Shown: positions 47,909-56,701 of the stretch, in pieces
How positions within the stretch are numbered: position 1 is the stretch's first letter
Layout: each line of letters starts with the position of its first letter
From: Saprospiraceae bacterium
GTDB taxonomy: Bacteria > Bacteroidota > Bacteroidia > Chitinophagales > Saprospiraceae
Assembly: GCA_016711125.1 (NCBI GenBank)
Contig: JADJTQ010000005.1
Location: forward strand, 1-64,000
Direction of reading: 5' to 3'
Length of the DNA stretch: 64,000 bases
The notes under the pieces: model-generated
The model's input: the letters and a program-made list of their open reading frames with translations, nothing else
Databases searched by the model: none
Told to the model about the DNA's origin: nothing
Position numbers and translations under genes: made by a program

Positions 47909-50900
47909 ATGCTGAGGTTTGTTTTTACCATGATTCTTTGGTTTTTGATTCAGTTTGGAGCATATTCCCAGGGAGTACCCAACTGCCGTGATATCAATGC
48001 CAGCGTTGATGAATTTGGCATGATCAGGATCACTCCAATGGATCTTATAACGAATATTTCGGGCGATATTGATACTGTGACCGTCACCATCTCCAATGAT
48101 CTCAATGAAATACTTTATGGTCCGGTTACCCTTGCGATCACTGATCCAATCGTTGCAGGCGCGTGCCATTATGTGGGTAAAACGCTGAAAATCAATGTTC
48201 GCAATAATCTCGGTGCCTGCTGGTCAACTCTATCCGTTAAAAAAATCTATGGTCCGGTGATTCTCGGACGTACATTCGATGCCTATTGCTTTGATTCGCT
48301 GGTTCATAAACCTGATCTGCCACCAGTTACCATCGATGCCTGCGGAGGGCAAACCAAACCCAGGTATGTCACCGATTGGCTGATACCATTTGTTTGCATG
48401 CCGGGCATCCAGGATACGGTAAAGGTCATTTTGAGAGAATGGGAGGCGATCGGTAAGGATGGCATAAGGGGAGTGGGTTATGATACCATTGTAGTATTTT
48501 ACCTGCCACAGATCACCGCTCAAAACATTTATTGTGTCGACAAGGACACGGTCTATTGCAATGATTTGAATTCTTTTATCGGACCAGTAATTTCGATCCC
48601 TGGCACACCACTCAATCCGGCAATGTGTATTGATCTTCCTCTAATTCATGTGGAGGATGTCAATAAAGATGGCATTCTGGAATTTTCGTCGTATGGACTT
48701 GATAAAATTTGTGATTTTAGTACTCATATAGATTACGAGCTTTTTGAAATCGATTGTTCAAAGCAATACAAAATCACTATCGATATAAAGCAGTCCTGCT
48801 ATGCAGCACCGCAGACAACATGTATTGTACCTTTTCCAGCAGGCACACCACCCAATATTGCACAAAATCTTGCTCCCGGATATTGGCGTTGTGAATTTTG
48901 GCTGGTAGATCTTGATACCTTGCCTCCCGATCTTCATTGCAAATATCCAATCTTATTTAGCGGTGTTTTTGATGAAGATAATTGGATAGAAATCTTAGAA
49001 GGCGATGGCTATGTAGATACCCTTTGGTCGCCTTATAAAATCAGCTTGGTAGGCAACGATAATGGTTCATCTGGGTCCACAAACTACTGTATTCAAGCTA
49101 AGAAAGATACTGTCCTGGCATTTGCCTGGGAGTTGCGCTCACAAAACTCAGATGCCATGTACGATCCCTTTGGCTATCTGCTGAATGGTGAGTTTTATTT
49201 ACTCACAAAAGGGATACCAGGAGCTTCTAGTGGTCCGGTATATCAGAATGGTTATAAGATCATTGAATTAAGATCAGGAGATCAATTCTGTTTTTCACAA
49301 CAATCCACTGATGGTATTGATGGACCGGGTATTACTGCCGTCAAGCAACTTCCGGTAGTGACTACTTCCGATCACGATTGTGTAGCTCACAGCTATATTC
49401 CTCCGGTAACGGTCGAAGATGATTGGTCGGGGGTTAAATATGTAAAAGCTCGAATACCTGAAATTGGCACCTATCTGATGACCTACAATGCCGCGAATGA
49501 TTGCTATGAGTCACATCAACGTGCACCTTTACCTCATCGTGCTGAACCTTACATGATCATTTATGAGGCACAGGATAGCTGTCACAATACGGTGGTAGAT
49601 ACATGCTATATCCTGGTAAAAGACCGGGTTAAACCTACTGCGGTTGTCGATAAGGGATTGACAGTCAGCTTGTCGGAAAAGAAAATATGGGTAGATGCGG
49701 AGGAATTTGATGAGGGCAGTTTTGACAATTGCAAAGTGAATCTGTTATTGGTGAGACGTGCAGACTGGTTCGAATCCTGCGTAGATTTATGTGACAGCCT
49801 GGATACTATCTGTGTCAACTCCCATGGCGATACCTTATGGTTGCCCCATCTGGAGACTGACAAGCATATCAACCCAGTTGAGGCACATTATGCCCAAAAT
49901 CTGCAATGGTGGAAGGAAGATGGAGGTCCATGCTCCAATATCATTTATAATTCGTGGATCTATGATTTGATCCGCAGAGGTACCTACAACTGTAAAGATC
50001 ATCCCTATGAGTACCACCTTGAACACGTAGACGCTCTAATCCAGGAATGTTTACCATCTGTCATGAATCAGTTTTTACCGGTGGCGCTACACCCTGACCC
50101 TTATCGGGAGGGTGAGGAAGTGCTAGAGCAAGAAGATTTTCGGGTCGATAACCGGTTATTGCAGACTTATAGTCAGATTGGCGGAGGATGGAGTGATGCG
50201 GTGCCATTTGACTGCACGGATGCCTGCGGATCGGTCACCGTTGAAATCCTCGTGATGGACTTTTGGTGCAATTGGTCGAAGGCATGGACTAAAGTTTGGG
50301 TCGAAGATAAAGTACCGATGCAAGTCGTGAAAGATGTTGAAGATTTAGAAATCACCTGCAAAATATACAAGACAGCCAGATATGATCTGGAAGGTTACAA
50401 TCAGCCACTGAGTATTGAGTCCATTATTGACTTAGCTAAAGAAAAAGACGAAATTGCCATAGGGGCCCTGGATGAAATATTCGGTGGCTATACTAAAGTT
50501 TGGAGGGGCCCTTACGGCAATTATTTAGATGAAAATGGTAGCGAGGTCGACCAACAAATTCCCTTTGTTGATTCAGCTTGTTACTGCGAAATAGACGAGA
50601 TCGTACAAAAGCGATATTATGATGAACATCTCGGTCATTACTGGAAATCGGACACCATCTGGGATTGTGGTTATGAAACGGTCAGAGACACATTTAATGT
50701 TGGTTTGGTAGTGGCCAATTGTAATAATTATCTGGGTTGCGATCAGGAAATATGGTGCGAAATTGACCACTGCGGAGAGGGGTATATTTACCGTAAATTT
50801 AAAGTTTGGCAGGGTTGTCCCGCATCTTATTACACCGATGAAAATGTGCCGGAATCTCTAAAAAAGGCCCATTTGCCAGATACAGTCACCCGCATTCAAC

Positions 50901-52342
50901 GCATCCGGGTTTACAATGAGTGTAGACTAGATAAACATCAGTTTGATGTTCCACCTGATGTGGAGTTGATTTCTTGCGGCATTGAATATGAAGAAGATGG
51001 CTCAGGTAAAGTAGGAGGTGATTTGCACCCGGACCACCTGGGTTGGATGCGTTATCAATTTGATGATGACTGCCGCCTGATTGGCATCGATTATGAGGAT
51101 AAAGTTTTTAAAATAGTAGGAGGAGAAGCCGCTTGTTATAAGATATTGCGTACTTGGTACTATACGGACTGGTGCGCAGGGCAACCAACGGATAAATACT
51201 GGTATCATCGTCATGACCTGGCGTTTGACAGTTGTGTACAGCACATTTTTCTCATCGATACCATAGCTCCGGTATGTGAGATTGAAGGCCCTGTCACTGA
51301 TGGTGAGACTATTGCAGTTGGTGATTGTTACTACGATTTTGAGGCAACTGTAAATATGCAAGATTCTTGTGGTATCATAGCTTACACCTGGAGCATTTTC
51401 GAAATAAGTGAATTAAAGAAAAGCCTTGTCGATAGCTATACAAGTCAACCAATGAGTTCTGCACAAACTTCTTTTACTGTCAATTCCGCTGATTTGGGAG
51501 CCGGTAGTTACGAATTAAAAGTTGTGATTACGGATGATTGTGGTAATGATGGAGAATGTTACTATTTCTTCGATGTACAAGCAATTAAAAAACCCACGGC
51601 CATTTGCTTTACCTCATTGACTGCCCGCTTAAATGCGATGGATTTAGATCAGGATGGCGACATTGATACGGCTATGGTGACCATTTGGGCTAATGAATAT
51701 GATAGGAGCAGTAGGGAGGCCTGTGAAGACAGCGAGCTGGAATTTAGGCTCGAATTGTTAGATGGTGTAGGAGATGATTCATGGCAGGATGACGCCGACA
51801 GTTTACAATTGGGGTGTGAGCACATTGGAACCCAACTACTTCGCATGTGGGTGATTAGTTGGCCTAGTGGCACCTCAGACTACTGCGATATTGTTGGTGT
51901 CATTATGAGCAATACAGGTTGTGTGCAGATGCCGATTGATTCGACAGTGGCCTCGATCACCCAGTCGGTAATCAATCAGCAAAACACGACTACCCAAACC
52001 AAGAAATCAGAATTCCAGAATGGATCAAAAGAGATTAATATTCCATTGAAACTAGCTTCGAGTCAAAGTAAGGAAGTGAATGATATTGACCTTAATCAAA
52101 ATTTTCCTAATCCGTTTTCATTCGAAACAACCATTTCATTTATTCTTCCCAGGGCCATGCATGCTAACATCACGATATTTAATATTAATGGTCAAATGAT
52201 AAAAGTAATTAGTGGTGAATTTCTCAAAGGTGAAAATCAACTAGTAATAACAAATGACCTATTCGCAGATGGAGGTGTCTATTATTATCAACTCAATACT
52301 GCCTCATTTCACAGCACTAGAAGAATGGTCTATATAAAATAA
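47909..52342 (+). CDS. Very large Cys-rich secreted protein with T9SS sorting domain
   Basis: A 1477-residue exported protein (start ATG 47909, MLRFVFTMILWFLIQFGAYS signal). The body is rich in Cys, Trp and Asp, with HYR/Ig-like segments such as VKDRVKPTAVVDKGLTVSLS and TIAPVCEIEGPVTDGETIAV. The last 90 residues are a T9SS type A domain (NFPNPFSFETTISF, then ADGGVYYYQLNTASF). Proteins of this kind in Saprospiria are large surface or extracellular proteins of unknown function. No catalytic motif was seen. Confidence 0.75.
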   Translation: MLRFVFTMILWFLIQFGAYSQGVPNCRDINASVDEFGMIRITPMDLITNISGDIDTVTVTISNDLNEILYGPVTLAITDPIVAGACHYVGKTLKINVRNNLGACWSTLSVKKIYGPVILGRTFDAYCFDSLVHKPDLPPVTIDACGGQTKPRYVTDWLIPFVCMPGIQDTVKVILREWEAIGKDGIRGVGYDTIVVFYLPQITAQNIYCVDKDTVYCNDLNSFIGPVISIPGTPLNPAMCIDLPLIHVEDVNKDGILEFSSYGLDKICDFSTHIDYELFEIDCSKQYKITIDIKQSCYAAPQTTCIVPFPAGTPPNIAQNLAPGYWRCEFWLVDLDTLPPDLHCKYPILFSGVFDEDNWIEILEGDGYVDTLWSPYKISLVGNDNGSSGSTNYCIQAKKDTVLAFAWELRSQNSDAMYDPFGYLLNGEFYLLTKGIPGASSGPVYQNGYKIIELRSGDQFCFSQQSTDGIDGPGITAVKQLPVVTTSDHDCVAHSYIPPVTVEDDWSGVKYVKARIPEIGTYLMTYNAANDCYESHQRAPLPHRAEPYMIIYEAQDSCHNTVVDTCYILVKDRVKPTAVVDKGLTVSLSEKKIWVDAEEFDEGSFDNCKVNLLLVRRADWFESCVDLCDSLDTICVNSHGDTLWLPHLETDKHINPVEAHYAQNLQWWKEDGGPCSNIIYNSWIYDLIRRGTYNCKDHPYEYHLEHVDALIQECLPSVMNQFLPVALHPDPYREGEEVLEQEDFRVDNRLLQTYSQIGGGWSDAVPFDCTDACGSVTVEILVMDFWCNWSKAWTKVWVEDKVPMQVVKDVEDLEITCKIYKTARYDLEGYNQPLSIESIIDLAKEKDEIAIGALDEIFGGYTKVWRGPYGNYLDENGSEVDQQIPFVDSACYCEIDEIVQKRYYDEHLGHYWKSDTIWDCGYETVRDTFNVGLVVANCNNYLGCDQEIWCEIDHCGEGYIYRKFKVWQGCPASYYTDENVPESLKKAHLPDTVTRIQRIRVYNECRLDKHQFDVPPDVELISCGIEYEEDGSGKVGGDLHPDHLGWMRYQFDDDCRLIGIDYEDKVFKIVGGEAACYKILRTWYYTDWCAGQPTDKYWYHRHDLAFDSCVQHIFLIDTIAPVCEIEGPVTDGETIAVGDCYYDFEATVNMQDSCGIIAYTWSIFEISELKKSLVDSYTSQPMSSAQTSFTVNSADLGAGSYELKVVITDDCGNDGECYYFFDVQAIKKPTAICFTSLTARLNAMDLDQDGDIDTAMVTIWANEYDRSSREACEDSELEFRLELLDGVGDDSWQDDADSLQLGCEHIGTQLLRMWVISWPSGTSDYCDIVGVIMSNTGCVQMPIDSTVASITQSVINQQNTTTQTKKSEFQNGSKEINIPLKLASSQSKEVNDIDLNQNFPNPFSFETTISFILPRAMHANITIFNINGQMIKVISGEFLKGENQLVITNDLFADGGVYYYQLNTASFHSTRRMVYIK

Positions 52343-52353
52343 GGTTGGGCTGA

Positions 52354-52375
52354 CAGGATACTCTAGAGTATCCTG
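52354..52375. repeat. Perfect 22-bp palindrome after the large T9SS gene
   Basis: The interval is exactly self-complementary (core ATACTCTAGAGTAT). It lies 12 bp beyond the stop codon and has no T tract. It could fold as a stem without loop or be a protein binding site. Confidence 0.6.
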
Positions 52376-52416
52376 CGCAGAACCCGGCTTATAACCATAA
52401 TAGCTTTACACCAATT

Positions 52417-52450
52417 GGTTCCTTTCATTTATTATGAAGGGAACCTTTTT
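52417..52450 (+). terminator. Rho-independent terminator after the large T9SS gene
   Basis: A 12-bp stem with one G-T pair (GGTTCCTTTCAT at 52417-52428 with ATGAAGGGAACC at 52434-52445), a 5-nt loop, then five T. Confidence 0.75.
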
Positions 52451-52940
52451 AGTGGATATGTATTGGTGATGAACCATGCTTGGTTATTTATATAGAGAGA
52501 GTTATTTATATATACAGAGCCGTGCATCTAAATTATCGGATAAAAACTCTGTGGCTGATTAATTAATACATGATTGATCCGGATTGCATCCGGAGCAAAT
52601 GATGTTGAAGGATTCTTTCTCCTTCAAGATCGTCATCATGACCCGTGAAAAACTCGTGTTTCCTTGCTCGTTTTGTCAATTTTGAATGAGAAACGAGGAA
52701 AGATGATTAAGGGTCGATGAAATATCAGGCAATTTTGGTCCATGAATGGAGTGTGAGAAATTGCCATATTTACGATGTTATCAAAAGAGTGAGATCTGGA
52801 CTATGGTAAAAAAACCATTTGTCGCTGCGGCATGATCCTTTGAATGCAGTGTGTCGTACAAACTAAAAAGATGCATGGTTCCCTCTTTTTCAAAATGACG
52901 TATATTGCACACTTGTACATCAACCAATTAGTTATTAACA
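52451..52940. other. Intergenic region, no recognised gene
   Basis: About 490 bp between the terminator and the SGNH hydrolase. It has short, interrupted frames and no conserved motif. The promoter for the hydrolase is presumably near its right end but no clear -7/-33 pair was found. Confidence 0.4.
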
Positions 52941-53686
52941 ATGGACCGAAGAGATTTTCTACAGAATGCAGCTACTGCAGGCACATTAAGCCTTGGGGTG
53001 AGTCCTTTGATTAGATCAGAGATAGGTCAGGGGCGCTTGAACTGCCTAAGGGTCTACGAATACTTTTTCAGGGAGATTCAATTACCGATGCCGGACGTGA
53101 TCGGGGTGATTATTACGCCAATAGTGGTCGTGGAATGGGTGGTGGATATGTTTATCAGATCGTCGCCGATTTGTTAGCTCAAAATCCTAAATCGGAGATC
53201 GAGTGTTTTAATCGCGGTATAAGTGGCCATAAAGTTTATCAGCTGGCTGATCGGTGGGATTTGGATTGCCTGGCGCTACGTCCGGATGTGTTAAGTATTT
53301 TGATTGGAGTGAACGACTATTGGCACATGCTGAACGGTAATTACGCCGGTACGGCAGAGATTTACGAACATGATCTTCGGCAATTATTAACCGAAACTAA
53401 AAGGGAGCTTCCCGACTTGAAATTGATCATTTGTGAACCTTTTGCCGTCGAAGGAGGTACCGCCATCAATGAAAAGTGGGCTGACTTTGATCAATATCGG
53501 GCGGTTGCCGTTAAAATGGTGACGGAATTTAAAGCTGCCTTTGTGCCTTTTCATACGATATTTTCTGATGCTTTGAGATTGGCTCCGGCCAGTTATTGGT
53601 GTCCTGACGGCGTACACCCTTCAATCGCCGGTGCCCAGCTTATGAAGACTGCCTGGCTAGATACTTTTTCAAAAATCATGAAGTGA
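52941..53686 (+). CDS. SGNH/GDSL-type hydrolase (one-base frameshift)
   Basis: A secreted esterase/lipase-like SGNH hydrolase of about 248 residues after repair. The Tat-like leader MDRRDFLQNAATAGTLSLGV is followed by LFQGDSITDAGRDRGDYY (block I Ser), IGVNDYWHM (block III Asn) and CPDGVHPSIAG (catalytic Asp/His). The frame is lost at the four-G run 53030-53033. A fifth G gives GQGALELPKGLRILFQGDSI. It probably acts on ester-linked substrates; the substrate is unknown. Confidence 0.85.
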
Positions 53687-53767
53687 TATCAGGCGGGATA
53701 TTTATTAGCCTGATCACTGACTAACCAAAGCCACAAATTAATTTATCTGCTTTCTTAAACTCGCAAT

Positions 53768-55291
53768 ATGCTTTTTTCGATTTTAAAGATGCCAGAGAAT
53801 TTGTCAGTTAGTGTAGAATCTTTGCTTTGCTGCTTACTTATGCTATTGGGATTGAATCAGATTGATGGCCAAAATTCCTGGGAGGTTCGTTTGGAGGGTC
53901 TAGGTACATTCAGCTCTCCTCGTTGTGTCGATCTTACCGGTGATGGCATTAAGGATATTATTATAGGTGCGGGCAGGGAAGAGTTTAATGCCTGTGATAG
54001 CGCGATTATGGCGATTGATGGATTGAATGGTAAAATCATCTGGAAAGTGAAAGCCAGAGATCAGATCTTTGGCTCGACTACATTACTAGATATCGACGGA
54101 GATCAGGTGGACGACATTATAATTGGAGGGAGATCTGCAGAGCTAAAGGCGATCAGCGGAGCGACTGGTCAAGTCATCTGGGAATTTTTTAGGTCAAGCA
54201 GTACCGATGCACCAAGAGAAGCCGGATGGTACAATTTTTATAATCCCCAATTGATAGATGATGTCAATAATGATGGTCTGTCGGATATTATCGTTTCAAA
54301 CGGAGGTGATGTTAAGGCGGAACCCTATGACCCAAATCGTCCCGCAGGCCATTTAATGGTACTCGATGGCAAGACCGGCACTCTGCTCGCTAAAGCGGAT
54401 ATGCCGGATGGTAAGGAGATTTATATGTCGATTATCTGCTTTAGGCCGTCACCAGATATTTCACCCAAAATCATTTTTGGTACTGGAGGCGAGACTTTAG
54501 GTGGTAATCTCTTCGTAGCCGATTTGCAGGCTTTGTTGAATAGTGATTTAAGCCATTCTATTCAATTGGCATCGTCTCCTGACAAAGGATACATTGCCCC
54601 ACCGGTTGCAGTTGATTTGACAGGAGATCAAATTTTGGATGCAATAGTCATGGGAGTTGATGGTACCGTCTCAGCTTTTAGTGGAGTTGATTTTAAGCTT
54701 TTATGGCAAACAAAGATAAATGGTTGCGAAGCCTATAGCTCACTGGCGGTTGGTAATTTTACCAACGATACAGTGCCGGACTTTTTCGTATCGATCGCGG
54801 CCGGAGTCTGGCCTAAGCTTGAATGGAACCGTCAGTTTATGTTGAATGGTAAAAATGGAAATATTGAGTTTATTGACTCACTTGGATTTTATCAAACGAG
54901 TACTGCCGTAGTTTTTGATTTTAATCAAGACCATCAAGATGACGTATTATTAAGCATTAATTATCAGGTGCAAAACCAGATCTTTCAGAAGTTTTTTCAC
55001 AATATGCTTGCAATTATTGATTTTAAGACTGGCGAAATGTCTCAAATCACCGATGCCTTAGATGGTAATAACATTGCATCTACACCATGGATCGGAGATC
55101 TGGATGATGATGGTCTTCTCGATATTATTTATATCCATGCTACTAATTTGCGACATACGTATACATTTGATGGAATGCAGATCAACCGGATCGAAACTAA
55201 CTATCCTATTCATAGCTCAGTTAGTTGGGGAGCTTATATGGGCAGCTCGTATAATGGGATATTGCAGGGTAAGCCACAACCCATGCACTAA
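53768..55291 (+). CDS. Secreted FG-GAP/VCBS-like beta-propeller protein
   Basis: A 507-residue exported protein with a signal peptide (LLCCLLMLLGLNQIDGQ); Met at 53798 is an alternative start. Several repeats contain calcium-binding-like DxDGDxxDDxxIG loops: VDLTGDGIKDIIIGAG, LDIDGDQVDDIIIGGR, IDDVNNDGLSDIIVSNG, IGDLDDDGLLDIIYIHA. This is the FG-GAP/VCBS propeller pattern; the PQQ-like AIDGLNGKIIWKVKARD also fits. It is likely extracellular or surface-bound. Function is not known. Confidence 0.75.
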   Translation: MLFSILKMPENLSVSVESLLCCLLMLLGLNQIDGQNSWEVRLEGLGTFSSPRCVDLTGDGIKDIIIGAGREEFNACDSAIMAIDGLNGKIIWKVKARDQIFGSTTLLDIDGDQVDDIIIGGRSAELKAISGATGQVIWEFFRSSSTDAPREAGWYNFYNPQLIDDVNNDGLSDIIVSNGGDVKAEPYDPNRPAGHLMVLDGKTGTLLAKADMPDGKEIYMSIICFRPSPDISPKIIFGTGGETLGGNLFVADLQALLNSDLSHSIQLASSPDKGYIAPPVAVDLTGDQILDAIVMGVDGTVSAFSGVDFKLLWQTKINGCEAYSSLAVGNFTNDTVPDFFVSIAAGVWPKLEWNRQFMLNGKNGNIEFIDSLGFYQTSTAVVFDFNQDHQDDVLLSINYQVQNQIFQKFFHNMLAIIDFKTGEMSQITDALDGNNIASTPWIGDLDDDGLLDIIYIHATNLRHTYTFDGMQINRIETNYPIHSSVSWGAYMGSSYNGILQGKPQPMH

Positions 55292-55701
55292 TTGTAAATA
55301 ATTTGGGGCTCTTAGTCATTTTTAATGGGTAGTTCTTCAATTCAAATGTTTTAACATTTATTGCTATTGAATTGCTCCACACCCCTCTAACTCCCCTGAA
55401 AGGACCCTGAAAGGGGAGAACCGGCACTCCCGCTCATTATCAGGATATTTTTCATTAAGATATCCTTTGATTAATATACTTTCCTTAGGAGCAGGCTGCA
55501 AAAGTCCCCTCTTAGGGATTTAGGGGTCTTCCACACGTTTTCTTCCATATTAAATCGCTACCACTGTGATCTACTTCCGCTGCACTTGATTCCATTTCAA
55601 CCGATATTATAGCTCGGCTGTGATATTATATATTAAAGAGACACAAATGAATATCTTGATCGAAATTAGTTTCATGCAAAAATCGGGACCCACTAAATAC
55701 G
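55292..55701. other. Intergenic region with palindromic repeats
   Basis: About 410 bp without a gene. Two inverted-repeat motifs typical of Bacteroidota spacers are seen: CTCCCCT with AGGGGAG (55391-55397 and 55412-55418) and a second CCCCT/AGGGG pair at about 55503-55530. Confidence 0.55.
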
Positions 55702-56123
55702 GTGAAGACCCTAATTTGGAGTGTGACAAAGAAAGTTATAAAAATAATTGTAGTCACTACAGCAATTCTCAGCGCAGTAATAATTCTCTTAATTTATACA
55801 AATGTATTGTGGAGATTAGCTCCATATTACGAAGTAAAGCAATACGTTACCCTTGCAGAACCAATAATGGATATGAAAGCTTATGAAGAAATTTGGAACA
55901 CCCATAAACGACCACATATCTATTCGGTAAAGTCGAAATAAGATGGTGAAGCAATTATTTTGGGAATAAATCATACCAAGATGTAAATGATTCACAACTT
56001 GATTCCATAAGATATTACTGGGAAAAGAATAGCCCCGATGTTGCATTGGTCGAAGGCAGAGTTGGCAATCATTATCACACAATAGTGACTACCCCTTTAT
56101 TTATTAGGTTGATACATGGATGA
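55702..56123 (+). pseudogene. TraB/Tiki-like protein fragment, interrupted
   Basis: The frame starts MKTLIWSVTKKVIKIIVVTT with one TM helix. It reads YEEIWNTHKRPHIYSVKSK, stops at TAA 55939-55941, and after one further base shift (a missing T in the TTTT near 55960) continues with SQLDSIRYYWEKNSPDVALV, EGRVGNHYHTIVT, ending at 56123. The VALVEGR block is typical of TraB/Tiki-like proteins. The expected C-terminal half is absent. A TAA codon plus a shift suggests genuine decay. Confidence 0.55.
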
Positions 56124-56141
56124 TTATCTTATATTTGAAGC

Positions 56142-56540
56142 ATGAAGCGTGCTTTTACGTGGTTTTTTGCTTGCTATTTTTTTATAGCTGGTCTGTATCC
56201 AAACACTGATTTTGCCCAACTATGGCATGCGGCATCTGCCCTTCAGCATTTTAGACTTCATGAGTCGGAAGCTGCTACATCAGGTACCAGCTGTACACTT
56301 TGGACCTTTATTAGGGACCACTATATCAATCCCGAAAGTCACAAACATGATGGATCGGGAGATCATGAACAACTACCCGCCAAGCATTTACACCATGCAC
56401 TAGATTTGATCATGCATGAAGCCCGTTGTGATGATTCTGTATGTACCATTCGGTCATTACAAATGGCAATCGGATTCATTAGTCAATCTTATTCCTTTCC
56501 TTTTAAGCCTGGTATTGATCGTCCGCCTAGTCTGGCCTGA
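56142..56540 (+). CDS. Hypothetical exported protein upstream of a metal-efflux operon
   Basis: A 132-residue protein with a signal peptide (AFTWFFACYFFIAGLYPNT). It is His-rich (SHKHDGSGDHEQLPAKHLHH) and has two Cys (ARCDDSVC). Proteins like this often precede CusA-type operons in Bacteroidota. The His-rich stretch may bind metal. The function is unknown. Confidence 0.6.
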   Translation: MKRAFTWFFACYFFIAGLYPNTDFAQLWHAASALQHFRLHESEAATSGTSCTLWTFIRDHYINPESHKHDGSGDHEQLPAKHLHHALDLIMHEARCDDSVCTIRSLQMAIGFISQSYSFPFKPGIDRPPSLA

Positions 56541-56701
56541 AAAGCCATGATCAGAATTTAGCAGATTTCAAACTTGCTGACTTCAGTTTATGGTGATTTT
56601 AGTATTTCATTCAACACCTTTTCTTTTTTTTGTTGACGTGCGATCGGCACCGTTTGCATAAAAATCAGGATCGGTGAGATCTATTAATCAATGACCAGAA
56701 A

